DNA of 44,138 nucleotides, taken from the NCBI GenBank assembly GCA_938091805.1, contig CALKGV010000037.1, positions 1 to 44,138 on the forward strand, written 5' to 3'. A model generated the notes under the pieces. It did no database searches. It saw only the letters and a list, made by a program, of their open reading frames with translations, and was not told the DNA's origin. The position numbers and the translations under genes were made by a program. Source of the DNA: an uncultured archaeon. Lineage in GTDB: Archaea > Thermoproteota > Bathyarchaeia > Bathyarchaeales > DTEX01. Of this stretch, positions 8,156 to 17,154 are shown piece after piece; position 1 is the stretch's first letter; each line of letters opens with the position of its first letter.

Positions 8156-8795
8156 GATATTCTTTTACAACTTGTAAGAATGGCTTGCCTTTCCTTATTT
8201 CTTCAGATTCTCTTTTTTCTAGATCATCGATCCTCTTAGCCCTCTCCAGGACCTCTGAAACTTTATCCCTTGGTATCACAACTATTCCATCCTCATCTCC
8301 GACAATTATGTCGCCGGGATTTATAATTACACCACCATACTTTATTGGGACATTAGTGGCTTTAACTTCTGTTCTTCCAACTGATGTATTAGGTGACAGA
8401 AACCGGTAAAAGACCTGAAAACCCATCTCTTTAATCTCCCTAAAATCTCTAATCGCACCACATATAACGGCGCCCTCTAACCCTCTAACCTTAGATGCAA
8501 GGGCCATCAGCCCGCCGAAAAGAGCTATATCGCATGCTTCACTACCATCTAGAGCCCTAACTAAAACGGAGCCTTTTTCAGCATTATCTATCGTCTCCAT
8601 AGCCTCAAATGGAACAACTCTTCTACTGGAATAACAATCCTGAATTGTAACTGCCGGACCGGCGATTCTGATGCCCTCTAAAACGTGGTTAAAGTGCATG
8701 TTTAACGTGCCGTCTAAACCAATCTGGTTTAAAGCGTCGGATAATGATGCGGTGGGAATTTTTTTAAGTTCACTAATATATTCTTCAACGAGCAT
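8145..8795 (-). CDS. RraA-like protein (HMG/CHA aldolase superfamily)
   Basis: The protein is 216 residues from ATG 8795, which has GGTGA five bases upstream; in-frame GTG 8804 and TTG 8807 are alternatives. It carries the RraA fold pattern: TASLSDALNQIGLDG near the N-terminus, GGLMALASKVRGLEGAVICGAIRDFREIKE in the middle, and PGDIIVGDEDGIVVIP near the end. Members of this fold include the RNase E inhibitor RraA and divalent-metal aldolases or decarboxylases (4-hydroxy-4-methyl-2-oxoglutarate aldolase, oxaloacetate decarboxylase). The GAIRD segment holds the Arg-Asp pair used by the enzymes, so an aldolase role is more likely than RNase control. The neighbouring KDG-type kinase hints at sugar-acid breakdown. 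Confidence 0.65.
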   Translation of the reverse strand: MLVEEYISELKKIPTASLSDALNQIGLDGTLNMHFNHVLEGIRIAGPAVTIQDCYSSRRVVPFEAMETIDNAEKGSVLVRALDGSEACDIALFGGLMALASKVRGLEGAVICGAIRDFREIKEMGFQVFYRFLSPNTSVGRTEVKATNVPIKYGGVIINPGDIIVGDEDGIVVIPRDKVSEVLERAKRIDDLEKRESEEIRKGKPFLQVVKEYLRV

Positions 8796-8832
8796 ATATG
8801 TCACCAATGGTCTTTTATGTATGTTAAAGATG

Positions 8833-8844
8833 ATTCTTAAGAAT
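8833..8844. promoter_or_regulatory. 12-bp palindrome upstream of the RraA-like gene
   Basis: ATTCTTAAGAAT is a perfect palindrome 38 bases before ATG 8795, in the 222-base gap between the RraA-like gene and tldE. It sits where a TATA element or operator of the minus-strand gene would be. The rest of the gap holds a tandem pair of CTCACCGTAA at about 8987-9006 and no convincing gene. Confidence 0.3.
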
Positions 8845-9029
8845 TTTGGTTATTCCAGAATCCTAAAAAATATTGCGTCTCATGTTTCATAAGAAACTTT
8901 AAGATCGGTGGATGATGAAGTAAACCTGGATTTTATAAATTATCGCAGCGAGAAATGAGAAAAATACCTTAAGTGGGTTTATCCGCCTCACCGTAACTCA
9001 CCGTAATATTAGGACGGTTAGAAGCATGT

Positions 9030-10373
9030 CTATTTGCCTGACAATTTAACCTGCCTGATTTTTACTGATGGGAAGAAGAATCCCTTCCCAAACCTTCGCC
9101 CCTCCTTTGAGATTGATTCAATATTTCCGTAAAGATCTATTATGTGCCCTCCAGCCATTAGATTTTTAACAGAATGCTTTTTCTCGCCATCCTCTATCAG
9201 GAAGCCTTCATCGATCGTTGTTGAAAACTCTCCTGAAACCATATTAGGCAGGAATGATGCGTTTATAACCAGGATACCCCTCTTAGTTTCAGCAATCATT
9301 TCTTCTAAGGAACTATCCCCTGGCTTAACTTTAATATTGCTTGGACCAGCACCAACTTGTCCTCTATAACCGCTTCTAATGGCGTGTCCGGTTGATTCGA
9401 TATTCATTATGCCTGCGGAATAGGAATTGTGGAGGAAAGTTATAACTCTGCCCCGACTTATAACATTTAATGGCCTTCTAGGTACACCCTCACCGTCATA
9501 TGTACTGCTTGCAATTGCTCCCGGAATAGTTCCATCATCTTCTATTTCAAGAGTTTCTGGAGCTATTTGCTTACCTAAGAGTCCAGACGCGAATGTTCTT
9601 CCTTTAACCGCTGACTCGCCAGATAATGCGGACAATAAAGCTGAGAATAATGAGCTGGACGATTCAGGCGATAGGATCAAAGGTAGAGAGCCGCTCTCCA
9701 CCCTTCTTGAACCAAACTGCTCTACGGCTTTTTCAGCCGCTTTTTTACCGATCTTATAGAAATCTATCTCCGATAATGATATAGCGAAGTCAAATTCATA
9801 GGAACTTCCAACATCATCGCCTTCCCTATATACAGGCTGTAGATGGGCTGAGGCAGATGTTTTCTCATATTCAATAAAAACCCCAGTAGAGGTCATTAAG
9901 CACCACCTAGAGCAGTTTGCTCCAAACCCTCCCCAATACATTGCACCGCTGCGAACGCTTTCAGCAGCATCGATCATGCTTTTAGGTATTCTGCCAGCAT
10001 CCTCCAACGTGAGGTTAACTATTTCATCATCACATAAGTCAGGAACTTCGGGAGATTTTGAAGGACCGGGTATGCTCTTAAAGTATGGATCGGGCTGCGA
10101 GACTTTTGCGAAGCTCACTGCTCGATTAACTATCGCCTCCACATCTGCATCTTCCAAACTTTGAGAGTAAGCTACGCCCATACCTTTATTTTTGAAAACC
10201 CTAACGCCTATTCCAACATCTATCTGCGCTGAGGCTTCTTTTACACCTTTGCCCATAATGTTCACACTTAAAGATCTAGAGTACGAAGCAACTACATCAT
10301 AAAAGTCAACATCTAGCCTAGAAAGGATTCGCATCGCCTTCTCAACCGACGTAACTAAGTCTATTCTCTCCAT
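9030..10373 (-). CDS. tldE: TldE/PmbA-family protein, partner of TldD
   Basis: This 447-residue protein belongs to the PmbA/TldD superfamily. It has the two-domain layout, with SLSVNIMGKGVKEASAQIDVGIGVRVF near the N-terminus and GHAIRSGYRG, NTY-like and GGHIIDLYGNIESIS segments toward the end. It lacks the HExxxH metal site, as expected for the non-catalytic TldE half. In bacteria TldD and TldE form a heterodimeric metalloprotease that degrades unstructured peptides. It lies 8 bases downstream of tldD on the same strand, so the two are co-transcribed and probably translationally linked. The archaeal substrate is unknown. Confidence 0.85.
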   Translation of the reverse strand: MERIDLVTSVEKAMRILSRLDVDFYDVVASYSRSLSVNIMGKGVKEASAQIDVGIGVRVFKNKGMGVAYSQSLEDADVEAIVNRAVSFAKVSQPDPYFKSIPGPSKSPEVPDLCDDEIVNLTLEDAGRIPKSMIDAAESVRSGAMYWGGFGANCSRWCLMTSTGVFIEYEKTSASAHLQPVYREGDDVGSSYEFDFAISLSEIDFYKIGKKAAEKAVEQFGSRRVESGSLPLILSPESSSSLFSALLSALSGESAVKGRTFASGLLGKQIAPETLEIEDDGTIPGAIASSTYDGEGVPRRPLNVISRGRVITFLHNSYSAGIMNIESTGHAIRSGYRGQVGAGPSNIKVKPGDSSLEEMIAETKRGILVINASFLPNMVSGEFSTTIDEGFLIEDGEKKHSVKNLMAGGHIIDLYGNIESISKEGRRFGKGFFFPSVKIRQVKLSGK

Positions 10374-10381
10374 TTCTCAGA

Positions 10382-11782
10382 TCACCTCCTCCCCCCAACA
10401 ACTATTCCGTCAATTCTAAAATGCGGCGCCCCAGCATCCACATACATGCTTTGACCGGACTTACCGCACATCCCAGGCATATCCATCCTGAAATCCTTGC
10501 CAACTGCCTTCACATTTTTAAGGGCCTCAAGCGTTAAGCCACTTATGGCCACATCTCTTAAATGCTCAGTTAACTCGCCCTTTTCTATTAACCATGCCTC
10601 CTCAACCTTACATGTAAACTGTCCCTTTTGAGATTCAACGTAACCATATTGGGAACCACTCAAATACACGCCGTAATCTATATCTTCAAGTATCTCTTCA
10701 AGGGTTAAATCTCCGGGCGCGAGATAGGTGTTAGACATACGTACTATGGGCGGATGATGATGCGACTGAGCTCTGGCGCTCCCCTCCGGTTTGCCCCCGA
10801 TCTTTGCGACTGATTCTAGCGAATGCAAAAATCCTACAAGAACGCCGTTCTTTACAAGTACATGAGGGCTCGCCTTTGTCCCTTCATGGTCATATACGAA
10901 GTGTCCAAAGCACTGTCTTGTAGGATCATCAATTATTGTAACAAGATCGCTTGCTATCTTTTGCCATAGCTTATTAGCTATTATTGATTGCCCGCTGAAG
11001 ACTACGTCGCCTTCACTGTTATGCCCAAAGGCTTCATGAATAAATAGGCCGCCGACCTTGGGATCAACAACTATAGGGAACGTGCCTCTAGGCGGCGGAT
11101 GAGCGCTGAGGAGGCTGACAGCCCTCTTTGCGGCCTTTAAAGAGAATTTTTCCACCTCAATATTTTCAATAATCTCATAGCCAGCAACGCTTCCAATGCC
11201 CTCAAAACCATCCTGCATGTTATCGCCTTCTTTAGCTATGACTCTGCAGAATACACGTGTTCTTGGCGTAATCTCCTCAATCAACGTTCCAAATGAGTTG
11301 CAGACGATGACTCTTGTTACGACATCTCCGTAATAAACAAAAGTATCCTTAATTTTATCGCCGAGGTTTCTGGCGGCTCCCTCTATCTCAAGCATTCTCT
11401 TAACCTTCTCCTCTGGGCTCACATCCTCAAGCTTAATCTTTACATCATGTATAATCGTATCAACTGAGGGTTTAATCTCAACTATCTTCGCGTCCTCACC
11501 CATCTGAGCAGTTATCGACTTTGCGCCGCCGATGGCGTCCCGCAAGGTTTTTTCAACATTCTGTCTCGTAGGTATATTTGTTGATGCAAAACCCCATCGG
11601 CCATTAACTATGACCCTTATTCCAATACCCCTTAAAATTCCCGAGGAGAGAGCTCTCGCAATACCATTTTCAATGCTTATACTGTTGCTCCTTTCTTCAA
11701 AGAATCTTGCCTCGCAGAAACTTGCACCCTCATTAAGCGCCTTTTGGACGATTGATTCTAAAAGATCTTTCAAAATTAGCAC
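10382..11782 (-). CDS. tldD: TldD-family zinc metalloprotease subunit
   Basis: This protein of 463-466 residues has the catalytic motif HEAFGHNSEGD: His249, Glu250 and His254 form the HExxxH zinc site. A late Cys-containing segment, GMCGKSGQSMYVDAGAPHFR, is the likely site of the third ligand. GTG 11782 is a possible start, but it overlaps an AGGTG ribosome binding site that is well placed for TTG 11773, so the shorter form is likely. It is the first gene of a tldD-tldE operon. In known systems the active site is in TldD and narrow access limits cleavage to unfolded or small peptides. The downstream partner and the intact zinc site support an active protease. Confidence 0.87.
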   Translation of the reverse strand: MLILKDLLESIVQKALNEGASFCEARFFEERSNSISIENGIARALSSGILRGIGIRVIVNGRWGFASTNIPTRQNVEKTLRDAIGGAKSITAQMGEDAKIVEIKPSVDTIIHDVKIKLEDVSPEEKVKRMLEIEGAARNLGDKIKDTFVYYGDVVTRVIVCNSFGTLIEEITPRTRVFCRVIAKEGDNMQDGFEGIGSVAGYEIIENIEVEKFSLKAAKRAVSLLSAHPPPRGTFPIVVDPKVGGLFIHEAFGHNSEGDVVFSGQSIIANKLWQKIASDLVTIIDDPTRQCFGHFVYDHEGTKASPHVLVKNGVLVGFLHSLESVAKIGGKPEGSARAQSHHHPPIVRMSNTYLAPGDLTLEEILEDIDYGVYLSGSQYGYVESQKGQFTCKVEEAWLIEKGELTEHLRDVAISGLTLEALKNVKAVGKDFRMDMPGMCGKSGQSMYVDAGAPHFRIDGIVVGGRR

Positions 11783-11815
11783 CTGCCAAGATACTAAAGG
11801 AATAAGGGATAACGT

Positions 11816-11831
11816 GAATATATAAATATTT
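11816..11831 (-). promoter_or_regulatory. TATA-box candidate for the tldD-tldE operon
   Basis: The minus strand reads ATAAATATTTATATAT 35-50 bases before the tldD start. It is by far the most AT-rich stretch in the 85-base gap after the UPF0282 gene. Confidence 0.45.
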
Positions 11832-11867
11832 ATGGCAAAGTATTATTGAAATGTAAACCTATGCTTT

Positions 11868-12854
11868 TTAAATTGGCGGAGGGATAAGTTTCCTTTGGCT
11901 TACAGGAATTTTCGACCACTTGATAAATTCCATACTTGGGGGCTTATTAACATAGAGGCTTCTTCTCATAGCCTCTAAAAGGCTGTCTTCATCTCCTAAG
12001 AACTCCGCTGCTGTAAAAATTTCATGGTTTACGCTTAGCGCTGTAGCGATTATCGGCTTAACGAATGATTCCCATTTTTCATCCCGAAGCACATGATGAT
12101 CTAAAATGATGGTTGGAACCCGCTTGGCAAGAGCCGTTAGATTATCCATCGCCAAATCTATGCTTTTCCGATCCATTCTGAAGTCAGCAAGGTATATTGG
12201 TGGACCGCCTATAATGAGCATTTGAGGTTTTTCATTAAGAATTATATTTAGAGTTTCCTGCGATATTGGCCCCTGAACATCCGGTGCGAAGAGAAAACAC
12301 TCATCTCCGTGCCTAATTGTCGCCATTAAAACCCATCCTAGATCTGAACCTTCTGGACCATGAAAGACCGGTTTGGAAAAGGATATTAACGTGTCTCCGA
12401 ATACGAAAGTTTTTCCATCGGCCACCTCAAGTCTCTCAGCGTGTTTTCCACCAGTCTTAGCGAATAGCCATCCGCGACGTCTCTGACTAAAGTTGGTGTA
12501 AGATTTGTAATTTTTTGCCAAAACTATTTTTCCGCCATAAATTTTCTCAGATATTTCAGCCGAGCACCAATTATATGCCCAGTCGGTATATGAAGGCGTA
12601 TGATGATCAAAATGGTAGTGACTGACGGTTACAACGTCAGCTTTTTCAGCAAATTTAAGAATCATCTCCCTCCTATTCTTAAGCGCCATATATTCTCGGG
12701 GATGAGGGGTGAAACCATATCGGTTTGGTCCAAGTGAGACTCCCGCGTCTAGGAGGACTCTTATGTTTGGCGTTTCAACATAGGTGCACATAGATCTGAC
12801 GCCTAAGCTTTCAAAGGCTATTGGCAGAACCATTATTTTATTAAGCGTATTCAT
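11868..12854 (-). CDS. UPF0282-type metallo-beta-lactamase-fold hydrolase (COG2248)
   Basis: This 328-residue protein has the MBL-fold metal motif SHYHFDHH (the HxHxDH class) near residue 98. A further His is in PVFHGPEGSDLGW, an Asp in LFAPDVQGP, and a C-terminal His pair in TIILDHHVLRD. The whole pattern matches the archaeal UPF0282/COG2248 family, which is widely conserved and has no established substrate. A long Arg-rich insert (FSQRRRGWLFAKTGGKH) could bind a phosphate-rich ligand. The ATG start follows GGTGTT. The gene is on the same strand as tldD-tldE but has its own upstream region. Confidence 0.8.
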   Translation of the reverse strand: MNTLNKIMVLPIAFESLGVRSMCTYVETPNIRVLLDAGVSLGPNRYGFTPHPREYMALKNRREMILKFAEKADVVTVSHYHFDHHTPSYTDWAYNWCSAEISEKIYGGKIVLAKNYKSYTNFSQRRRGWLFAKTGGKHAERLEVADGKTFVFGDTLISFSKPVFHGPEGSDLGWVLMATIRHGDECFLFAPDVQGPISQETLNIILNEKPQMLIIGGPPIYLADFRMDRKSIDLAMDNLTALAKRVPTIILDHHVLRDEKWESFVKPIIATALSVNHEIFTAAEFLGDEDSLLEAMRRSLYVNKPPSMEFIKWSKIPVSQRKLIPPPI

Positions 12855-12932
12855 CTAAACACCATGTTGCATTCAGTCAGCAATTCCTCAACAAGTATTC
12901 TTTATTGAAATAATTGAATATAGGTCTAATGG

Positions 12933-13015
12933 ATTTTAGTGGGCTCCAAACTCAAGATCTACATCACGGATAGGATGGTTTCAGAAGGGTCAGATCTGTC
13001 ATCGCCCACTAAAAT
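12933..13015. repeat. Short inverted-repeat element between divergent genes
   Basis: ATTTTAGTGGGC (12933-12944) is repeated exactly inverted at 13004-13015. AGATCT recurs at the inner ends of both arms (12955-12960 and 12992-12997), giving arms of 24-28 bases around a ~31-base loop. Outside it, AAGTATTCTTT at about 12891-12901 and AAAGAATATTT at 13028-13038 form a weaker outer pair. It lies in the 291-base space between the divergent UPF0282 and SpoIIM-like genes. The rest of that space holds only AT-rich promoter-like sequence, including a TATA candidate near 13071-13082. It may be a tiny MITE or a shared regulatory hairpin. Confidence 0.55.
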
Positions 13016-13145
13016 ATTTCTGAGAAGAAAGAATATTTAAGCGAATCTGTCCTCAAAAGGCGTTTAAGTAAATTTATAATTTTTAATGAGAAAGATTTTT
13101 AAGGGTTGCATTAATAATTAGGCATGTATTTAAATTGGTGAGTAA

Positions 13146-13781
13146 ATGTCTCATTGTCCAAAATGCGGCATTAGGTTGCCTGAGGATGAGGATGCCAGGT
13201 TCTGCCCAAGCTGCGGCGCACCTATATCTCGCATTATAAAATCTAGAGCGGCAAAGATTCATTGGACCGGTAGTTTAAAAAGCAGAGTGCTGGTCTTTCT
13301 GATCATACTTGTTCTTTGCATTAGTATAACGCTTATTAGCGCATTAACAGGAATTGAACGCTCTGAGGCAAATGAAATAATGCAGGAGATGAGTAAAATG
13401 GAAGATGTTATAAAGTCGGCTGGTGTCCAGATAATTTTTGGCAATAATCTCATTCACACATTAATAATGTTTATTCCCTTAGCTGGGCCCTGCTGGGGCA
13501 CCTACGTTCTTTATAATACTGGAAGGGTCTTTGCCGCATATAGCATCCTTTATGATGTGGATCCGGCAACTCTCTTTTCAATGATCCTCATTCATCCGTT
13601 TGCATGGATGGAATATTTATCCTATGCCTTAGCAATATCTGAAAGTTTATGGATGATATATGCTGTAATAAAACGTAATTTTAGAAACGAAATAATCGTG
13701 GCATCCGTTACCATTGTCGTATGCAACGTAATTCTCCTTCTAGCCGCCTTGGTGGAAGTCGCTATGACGATTTCTCTCTAG
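13146..13781 (+). CDS. Zinc-ribbon SpoIIM/DUF95-like membrane protein
   Basis: This 211-residue protein begins with a zinc ribbon: CPKCG at residues 5-9 and CPSCG at 26-30. Four or five membrane segments follow. The core NLIHTLIMFIPLAGPCWGTY with LIHPFAWMEYLSYALAISES resembles the stage II sporulation protein M (DUF95) family. In these proteins a conserved N-x-x-x-T/A stretch and an LPHG-like or LIHP loop precede the last helices. Archaeal members have no role in sporulation and their function is unknown. The ATG start has GGTGA four bases upstream. The N-terminal zinc ribbon may mediate protein contacts in the cytosol. Confidence 0.7.
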   Translation: MSHCPKCGIRLPEDEDARFCPSCGAPISRIIKSRAAKIHWTGSLKSRVLVFLIILVLCISITLISALTGIERSEANEIMQEMSKMEDVIKSAGVQIIFGNNLIHTLIMFIPLAGPCWGTYVLYNTGRVFAAYSILYDVDPATLFSMILIHPFAWMEYLSYALAISESLWMIYAVIKRNFRNEIIVASVTIVVCNVILLLAALVEVAMTISL

Positions 13782-13916
13782 GCAATAGAATTTTGCTGAA
13801 ACACAATGAAAATTAAAAGCATATTCGTTTCAGTTTAGCATGTTAAGGGATACACTGCTTTTTATATTTCTTAAACATAATTATTTTAGCGGAACAAGCA
13901 GTTTAAGGTGTCCGGT

Positions 13917-14888
13917 TTGAGCTATGAAATGTGGACTGAGAAATACCGACCACGTACATTAGACGAAATAGTTAATCAGGAAGAGATAGTCAGCAGGCTA
14001 AAAAGTTTCGTTAAGACTAAAAATGTTCCACACTGCATATTCGCCGGGCCGCCAGGAACCGGAAAAACTACAGCGGCCCTCTGCTTGGCGCATGATCTTT
14101 ATGGTGAAAACTACCGCGAATACATAATGGAGCTTAATGCTAGTGATGAGAGGGGCATAAATGTTGTTAGGGAAACCGTTAAAACCTTTGCTAGAACAAA
14201 GCCTATGGGTGAAGTGACATTTAAGATACTTATTTTAGATGAGGCGGATAACATGACGGAGGATGCCCAGCAAGCTTTAAGGCGCACTATGGAGCGCTAC
14301 AGTGAAACTGCGCGTTTCATACTGATAGCCAATTACAGTGGTAAAATAATTGAGCCTATACAATCGCGCTGCGCTCCCTTCAGATTCACTTACTTACCTC
14401 GTGAAGAGGTTATAGAAAGAATTAGGTATATCTGTGAGAGGGAAAACGTTAAGATCCTAGATGATGGTATAGAAGCCATTTTGGAGATCAGCGAAGGCGA
14501 CCTCAGGAAGACCGTGAATATTCTTCAGACCGCTGCCTCGCTTGGTAAGCCTATAGATGATGATGTAGTTTACTCGGTTGTTGGCAGAGCTAACCCATAT
14601 GATGTTAGAGAAATGATGTTGATGGCTCTGAATGGTGACTTTATAGCGGCGAGAAGTAAGCTAAAGGAGCTGACCCAAAAGTATGGTTTATCGGGAATAG
14701 ACATAATAAGGCAGATTCATAATGAGGTTTTCAAACTTAATGTGCCTGATAAATGGAAGGTTAAATTGGCTGACATAGCTGGCGAAGTAGACTATAGGCT
14801 GATTCAGGGGGCTACTGATGAGGTTCAGCTTAGCGCCATGTTAGCCAAGCTTGTTGAGGCCGGTTATGAAATAAAGAGAGGTCTGTAA
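13917..14888 (+). CDS. rfcS: Replication factor C small subunit
   Basis: This 323-residue AAA+ clamp-loader subunit has the RFC box WTEKYRPRTLDEIV at the N-terminus. Walker A is GPPGTGKT (44-51), Walker B is LILDEAD, the SRC motif with its arginine finger is SRCAPF, and the C-terminal collar is helical. Four copies plus one RfcL load the PCNA ring at primer ends. I place the start at TTG 13917, because the in-frame GTG at 13908 is part of an AAGGTG ribosome binding site. A TATA box (TTTTTATATTT) lies at 13859-13869. rfcL follows 25 bases downstream. Confidence 0.95.
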   Translation: MSYEMWTEKYRPRTLDEIVNQEEIVSRLKSFVKTKNVPHCIFAGPPGTGKTTAALCLAHDLYGENYREYIMELNASDERGINVVRETVKTFARTKPMGEVTFKILILDEADNMTEDAQQALRRTMERYSETARFILIANYSGKIIEPIQSRCAPFRFTYLPREEVIERIRYICERENVKILDDGIEAILEISEGDLRKTVNILQTAASLGKPIDDDVVYSVVGRANPYDVREMMLMALNGDFIAARSKLKELTQKYGLSGIDIIRQIHNEVFKLNVPDKWKVKLADIAGEVDYRLIQGATDEVQLSAMLAKLVEAGYEIKRGL

Positions 14889-14913
14889 GTGATAAGATAA
14901 CCTAGGTGATTTC

Positions 14914-16152
14914 ATGCCATCACGAACCGCTTTTATCCCATGGATCCGGAAGTATAAGCCTAAATCGCTGTCTGAAGTCGTAGGCAATGAGGAAGCTAAA
15001 AGAAAAATACTTGAGTGGATACGCTCTTGGGAAAAGGGCGCTCCCGAGAAAAGAGCTATCTTTATTTATGGTCCACCGGGCGTGGGTAAAACCGCCGCTG
15101 TTGAAGCTTTAGCAAATGATTTAAACATGGAGGTAATTGAAAGTGATGCTAGCACGTATAGGACTGAGGAAGCCGTTAAGCGCTTCGCTGGCAGAGCCTC
15201 GCAGTACGGCTCGCTCTTTGGGATGAAAAAGCTCATAGTTTTCGATGAGCTGGACGGTATAACCGGATCGGCGGATCATGGCGGTCTTAGGGAAATAACT
15301 GAGATCGTGAAGAACAGTAGGGTTCCAGTGATACTTATAGCTAATGATGCATATGACCCTAGATTCACAGTTTTGAGGAACCATTGTCTATTAATTGAAT
15401 TTAAGAAGGTGTCTAAAAGTGAGGTTATGAGGCACTTGGCAAAAATATGCGCTAAAGAAGGAATAAATGCAGATGAGGCTGCATTAAAATTTATAGCGGA
15501 GAGAAGTGGTGGAGATGTTAGATCAGCCGTAATGGATCTTCAAGCTTTAGCCCAGGACAAGGCTAGATTGACATATGAAGATGTCGCCTGGCTTGCCCCA
15601 AGGGATCGGAAGGAGGAAATATTCAACGTTTTAAGAATGATCTTTTATGCGAAAGATGCCTCAAACGCAAAAACAGCCATCAACATGGCTGATGTTGATT
15701 TAGATATGCTTTTCGAATGGATATATGAAAATATACCCTATCACATAAGGAACCCTCATGAGCTGGCAAACGCAATGGACATGCTAGCTAAAGCTGATAT
15801 CTATCGTAGAAGGGTTAAGGAGACTCAGGATTGGACTTTTCTTAGGTATGTCATAGATTTAATGACGGCTGGTGTTGCTTTATCATGGAGTAGAAAAAGC
15901 GCTGGGTGGACACCGTTTAGGTTTCCTGAACGCATAAAAAAAGCGTCAATCTCAAAAGAAGAGAGAGCGCTCCTCTCTGAAATAAGCAGAAGAATTGGTA
16001 GGAAATGTCATTTATCATCTTCACGCGCAGTAAGGGAGGTTCTGCCATATCTACGTGTAATATTTCAGAGCAACCAAAAGATGACTAGAGGAATAGCGCG
16101 ATGGTTAGACCTAACTGACGAAATGGTTGCATATATCTCTGAGGAGCAGTAA
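14914..16152 (+). CDS. rfcL: Replication factor C large subunit
   Basis: This 412-residue subunit begins with an RFC box (PWIRKYKPKSLSEVVGNEEAK). Walker A is GPPGVGKT (53-60) and Walker B DELD (111-114). The SRC motif is replaced by NHC (RNHCLLIEF), as expected for the large subunit, which does not supply an arginine finger to a neighbour. The C-terminal part is short and lacks the long charged, PIP-box-bearing tail seen in many RfcL proteins. It ends near MTRGIARWLDLTDEMVAYIS. The ATG follows GGTGAT. It is in an operon with rfcS and ends one base before the convergent moaB. Confidence 0.93.
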   Translation: MPSRTAFIPWIRKYKPKSLSEVVGNEEAKRKILEWIRSWEKGAPEKRAIFIYGPPGVGKTAAVEALANDLNMEVIESDASTYRTEEAVKRFAGRASQYGSLFGMKKLIVFDELDGITGSADHGGLREITEIVKNSRVPVILIANDAYDPRFTVLRNHCLLIEFKKVSKSEVMRHLAKICAKEGINADEAALKFIAERSGGDVRSAVMDLQALAQDKARLTYEDVAWLAPRDRKEEIFNVLRMIFYAKDASNAKTAINMADVDLDMLFEWIYENIPYHIRNPHELANAMDMLAKADIYRRRVKETQDWTFLRYVIDLMTAGVALSWSRKSAGWTPFRFPERIKKASISKEERALLSEISRRIGRKCHLSSSRAVREVLPYLRVIFQSNQKMTRGIARWLDLTDEMVAYISEEQ

Positions 16153-16153
16153 C

Positions 16154-16684
16154 CTATTCACGTGCATGTCTTACTATATGTCCAGCCTCTGGGAAAATTA
16201 TTTCTTTAAGTGCTATAGATATGCTGTGCGGTGAGCCGGGTAGGCAGAATATTGCTTTTCCCCCAATTACGCCAGCTATCGAACGCGTCAGAACTGCCGC
16301 TGAACCTATTTCCCGGTAGCTTAACGCTCTGAATATTTCACCGAAGCCCGGCAGTTCCTTCTCAAGCAGTGGTTTAACAGCCTCTACTGTTACATCCCTC
16401 GGGCTTATACCTGTTCCACCCGACGTTATTATGACATCTACTTTGCGGGACTTTATTGCTTTTATCACCGCCTTCTGGATTTCCGCCTTATCATCGGTGA
16501 CTATTTTTCGCATGGTCACCCTATGCCCATTCTCTCTAAGCATCTTAACTATTAAATCGCCTGATGGATCATTCAATTTTCCTTTTTCAACGTACTCTTT
16601 ATATCGGGATGTACTGCATGTTATAATCGCGAAGTTCAGGCTTTTTGGTGCATCAGCCTTATGTTTAACCGCCGTCTCGCTCAA
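16154..16684 (-). CDS. moaB: Molybdopterin adenylyltransferase MoaB
   Basis: This 176-residue protein of the MoaB/Mog fold has the molybdopterin-binding signature TSGGTGISPRDVT (GGTG at 89-92) and the LPGSP loop (148-152). In archaea MoaB transfers AMP to molybdopterin (or tungstopterin) before metal insertion. The start is TTG 16684 with GGTGA nine bases upstream. The first 20 bases overlap the end of moaC, so the two genes are translationally coupled. Downstream it meets rfcL tail to tail. Confidence 0.9.
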   Translation of the reverse strand: MSETAVKHKADAPKSLNFAIITCSTSRYKEYVEKGKLNDPSGDLIVKMLRENGHRVTMRKIVTDDKAEIQKAVIKAIKSRKVDVIITSGGTGISPRDVTVEAVKPLLEKELPGFGEIFRALSYREIGSAAVLTRSIAGVIGGKAIFCLPGSPHSISIALKEIIFPEAGHIVRHARE

Positions 16685-17120
16685 ACTCGTTCTTCACCTT
16701 TTTGATTACTCTTATATTTTGAATTAACGTGTAGGGATATTGTCCTTCAGCATTCTTCTCATATTGCTTAACCATGTCCCAAATCGTGAGCAGCGCTGTT
16801 GCTGTAGCCACCAGTGCCTCCATTTCAACGCCAGTTTTAGCTTTAGTCTTTATTGTTGATTCAACTTCAACGATGCTCTCATCCACAATCTTGGCTTCAA
16901 TATTTATGTAAGTTATAGGTATTGGATGACATAATGGTATAAGCATCGATGTGTTTTTTGCGGCTAGGATCCCAGCTATCTTAGCTGTATAGAATGGATC
17001 CCCCTTTTCCACCCTTCTTTCTTTAATTAACCTAACTGTTTCGGGTCTAAGCCTTATCTGCCCCTTTGCTCTTGCCTCGCGGTGAATTTCGGGCTTAGGT
17101 GTTACGTCAACCATGGACAT
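16665..17120 (-). CDS. moaC: Cyclic pyranopterin monophosphate synthase MoaC
   Basis: This 151-residue protein is the usual MoaC length. It shows LCHPIPIT (63-70), KTGVEMEALVA (95-105) and WDMVK (114-118). Asp115 and Lys118 match the conserved DMxK pair, and Lys55 in AAKNT the second catalytic lysine. MoaC turns the MoaA product into cyclic pyranopterin monophosphate. moaA is not in the window. The gene follows a coiled-coil gene by about 35 bases and precedes moaB with an overlap, forming a three-gene transcription unit. Confidence 0.93.
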   Translation of the reverse strand: MSMVDVTPKPEIHREARAKGQIRLRPETVRLIKERRVEKGDPFYTAKIAGILAAKNTSMLIPLCHPIPITYINIEAKIVDESIVEVESTIKTKAKTGVEMEALVATATALLTIWDMVKQYEKNAEGQYPYTLIQNIRVIKKVKNEFERDGG

Positions 17121-17154
17121 TTTACTGCACGCTCATCGTTGCAAATTAGTCGTC

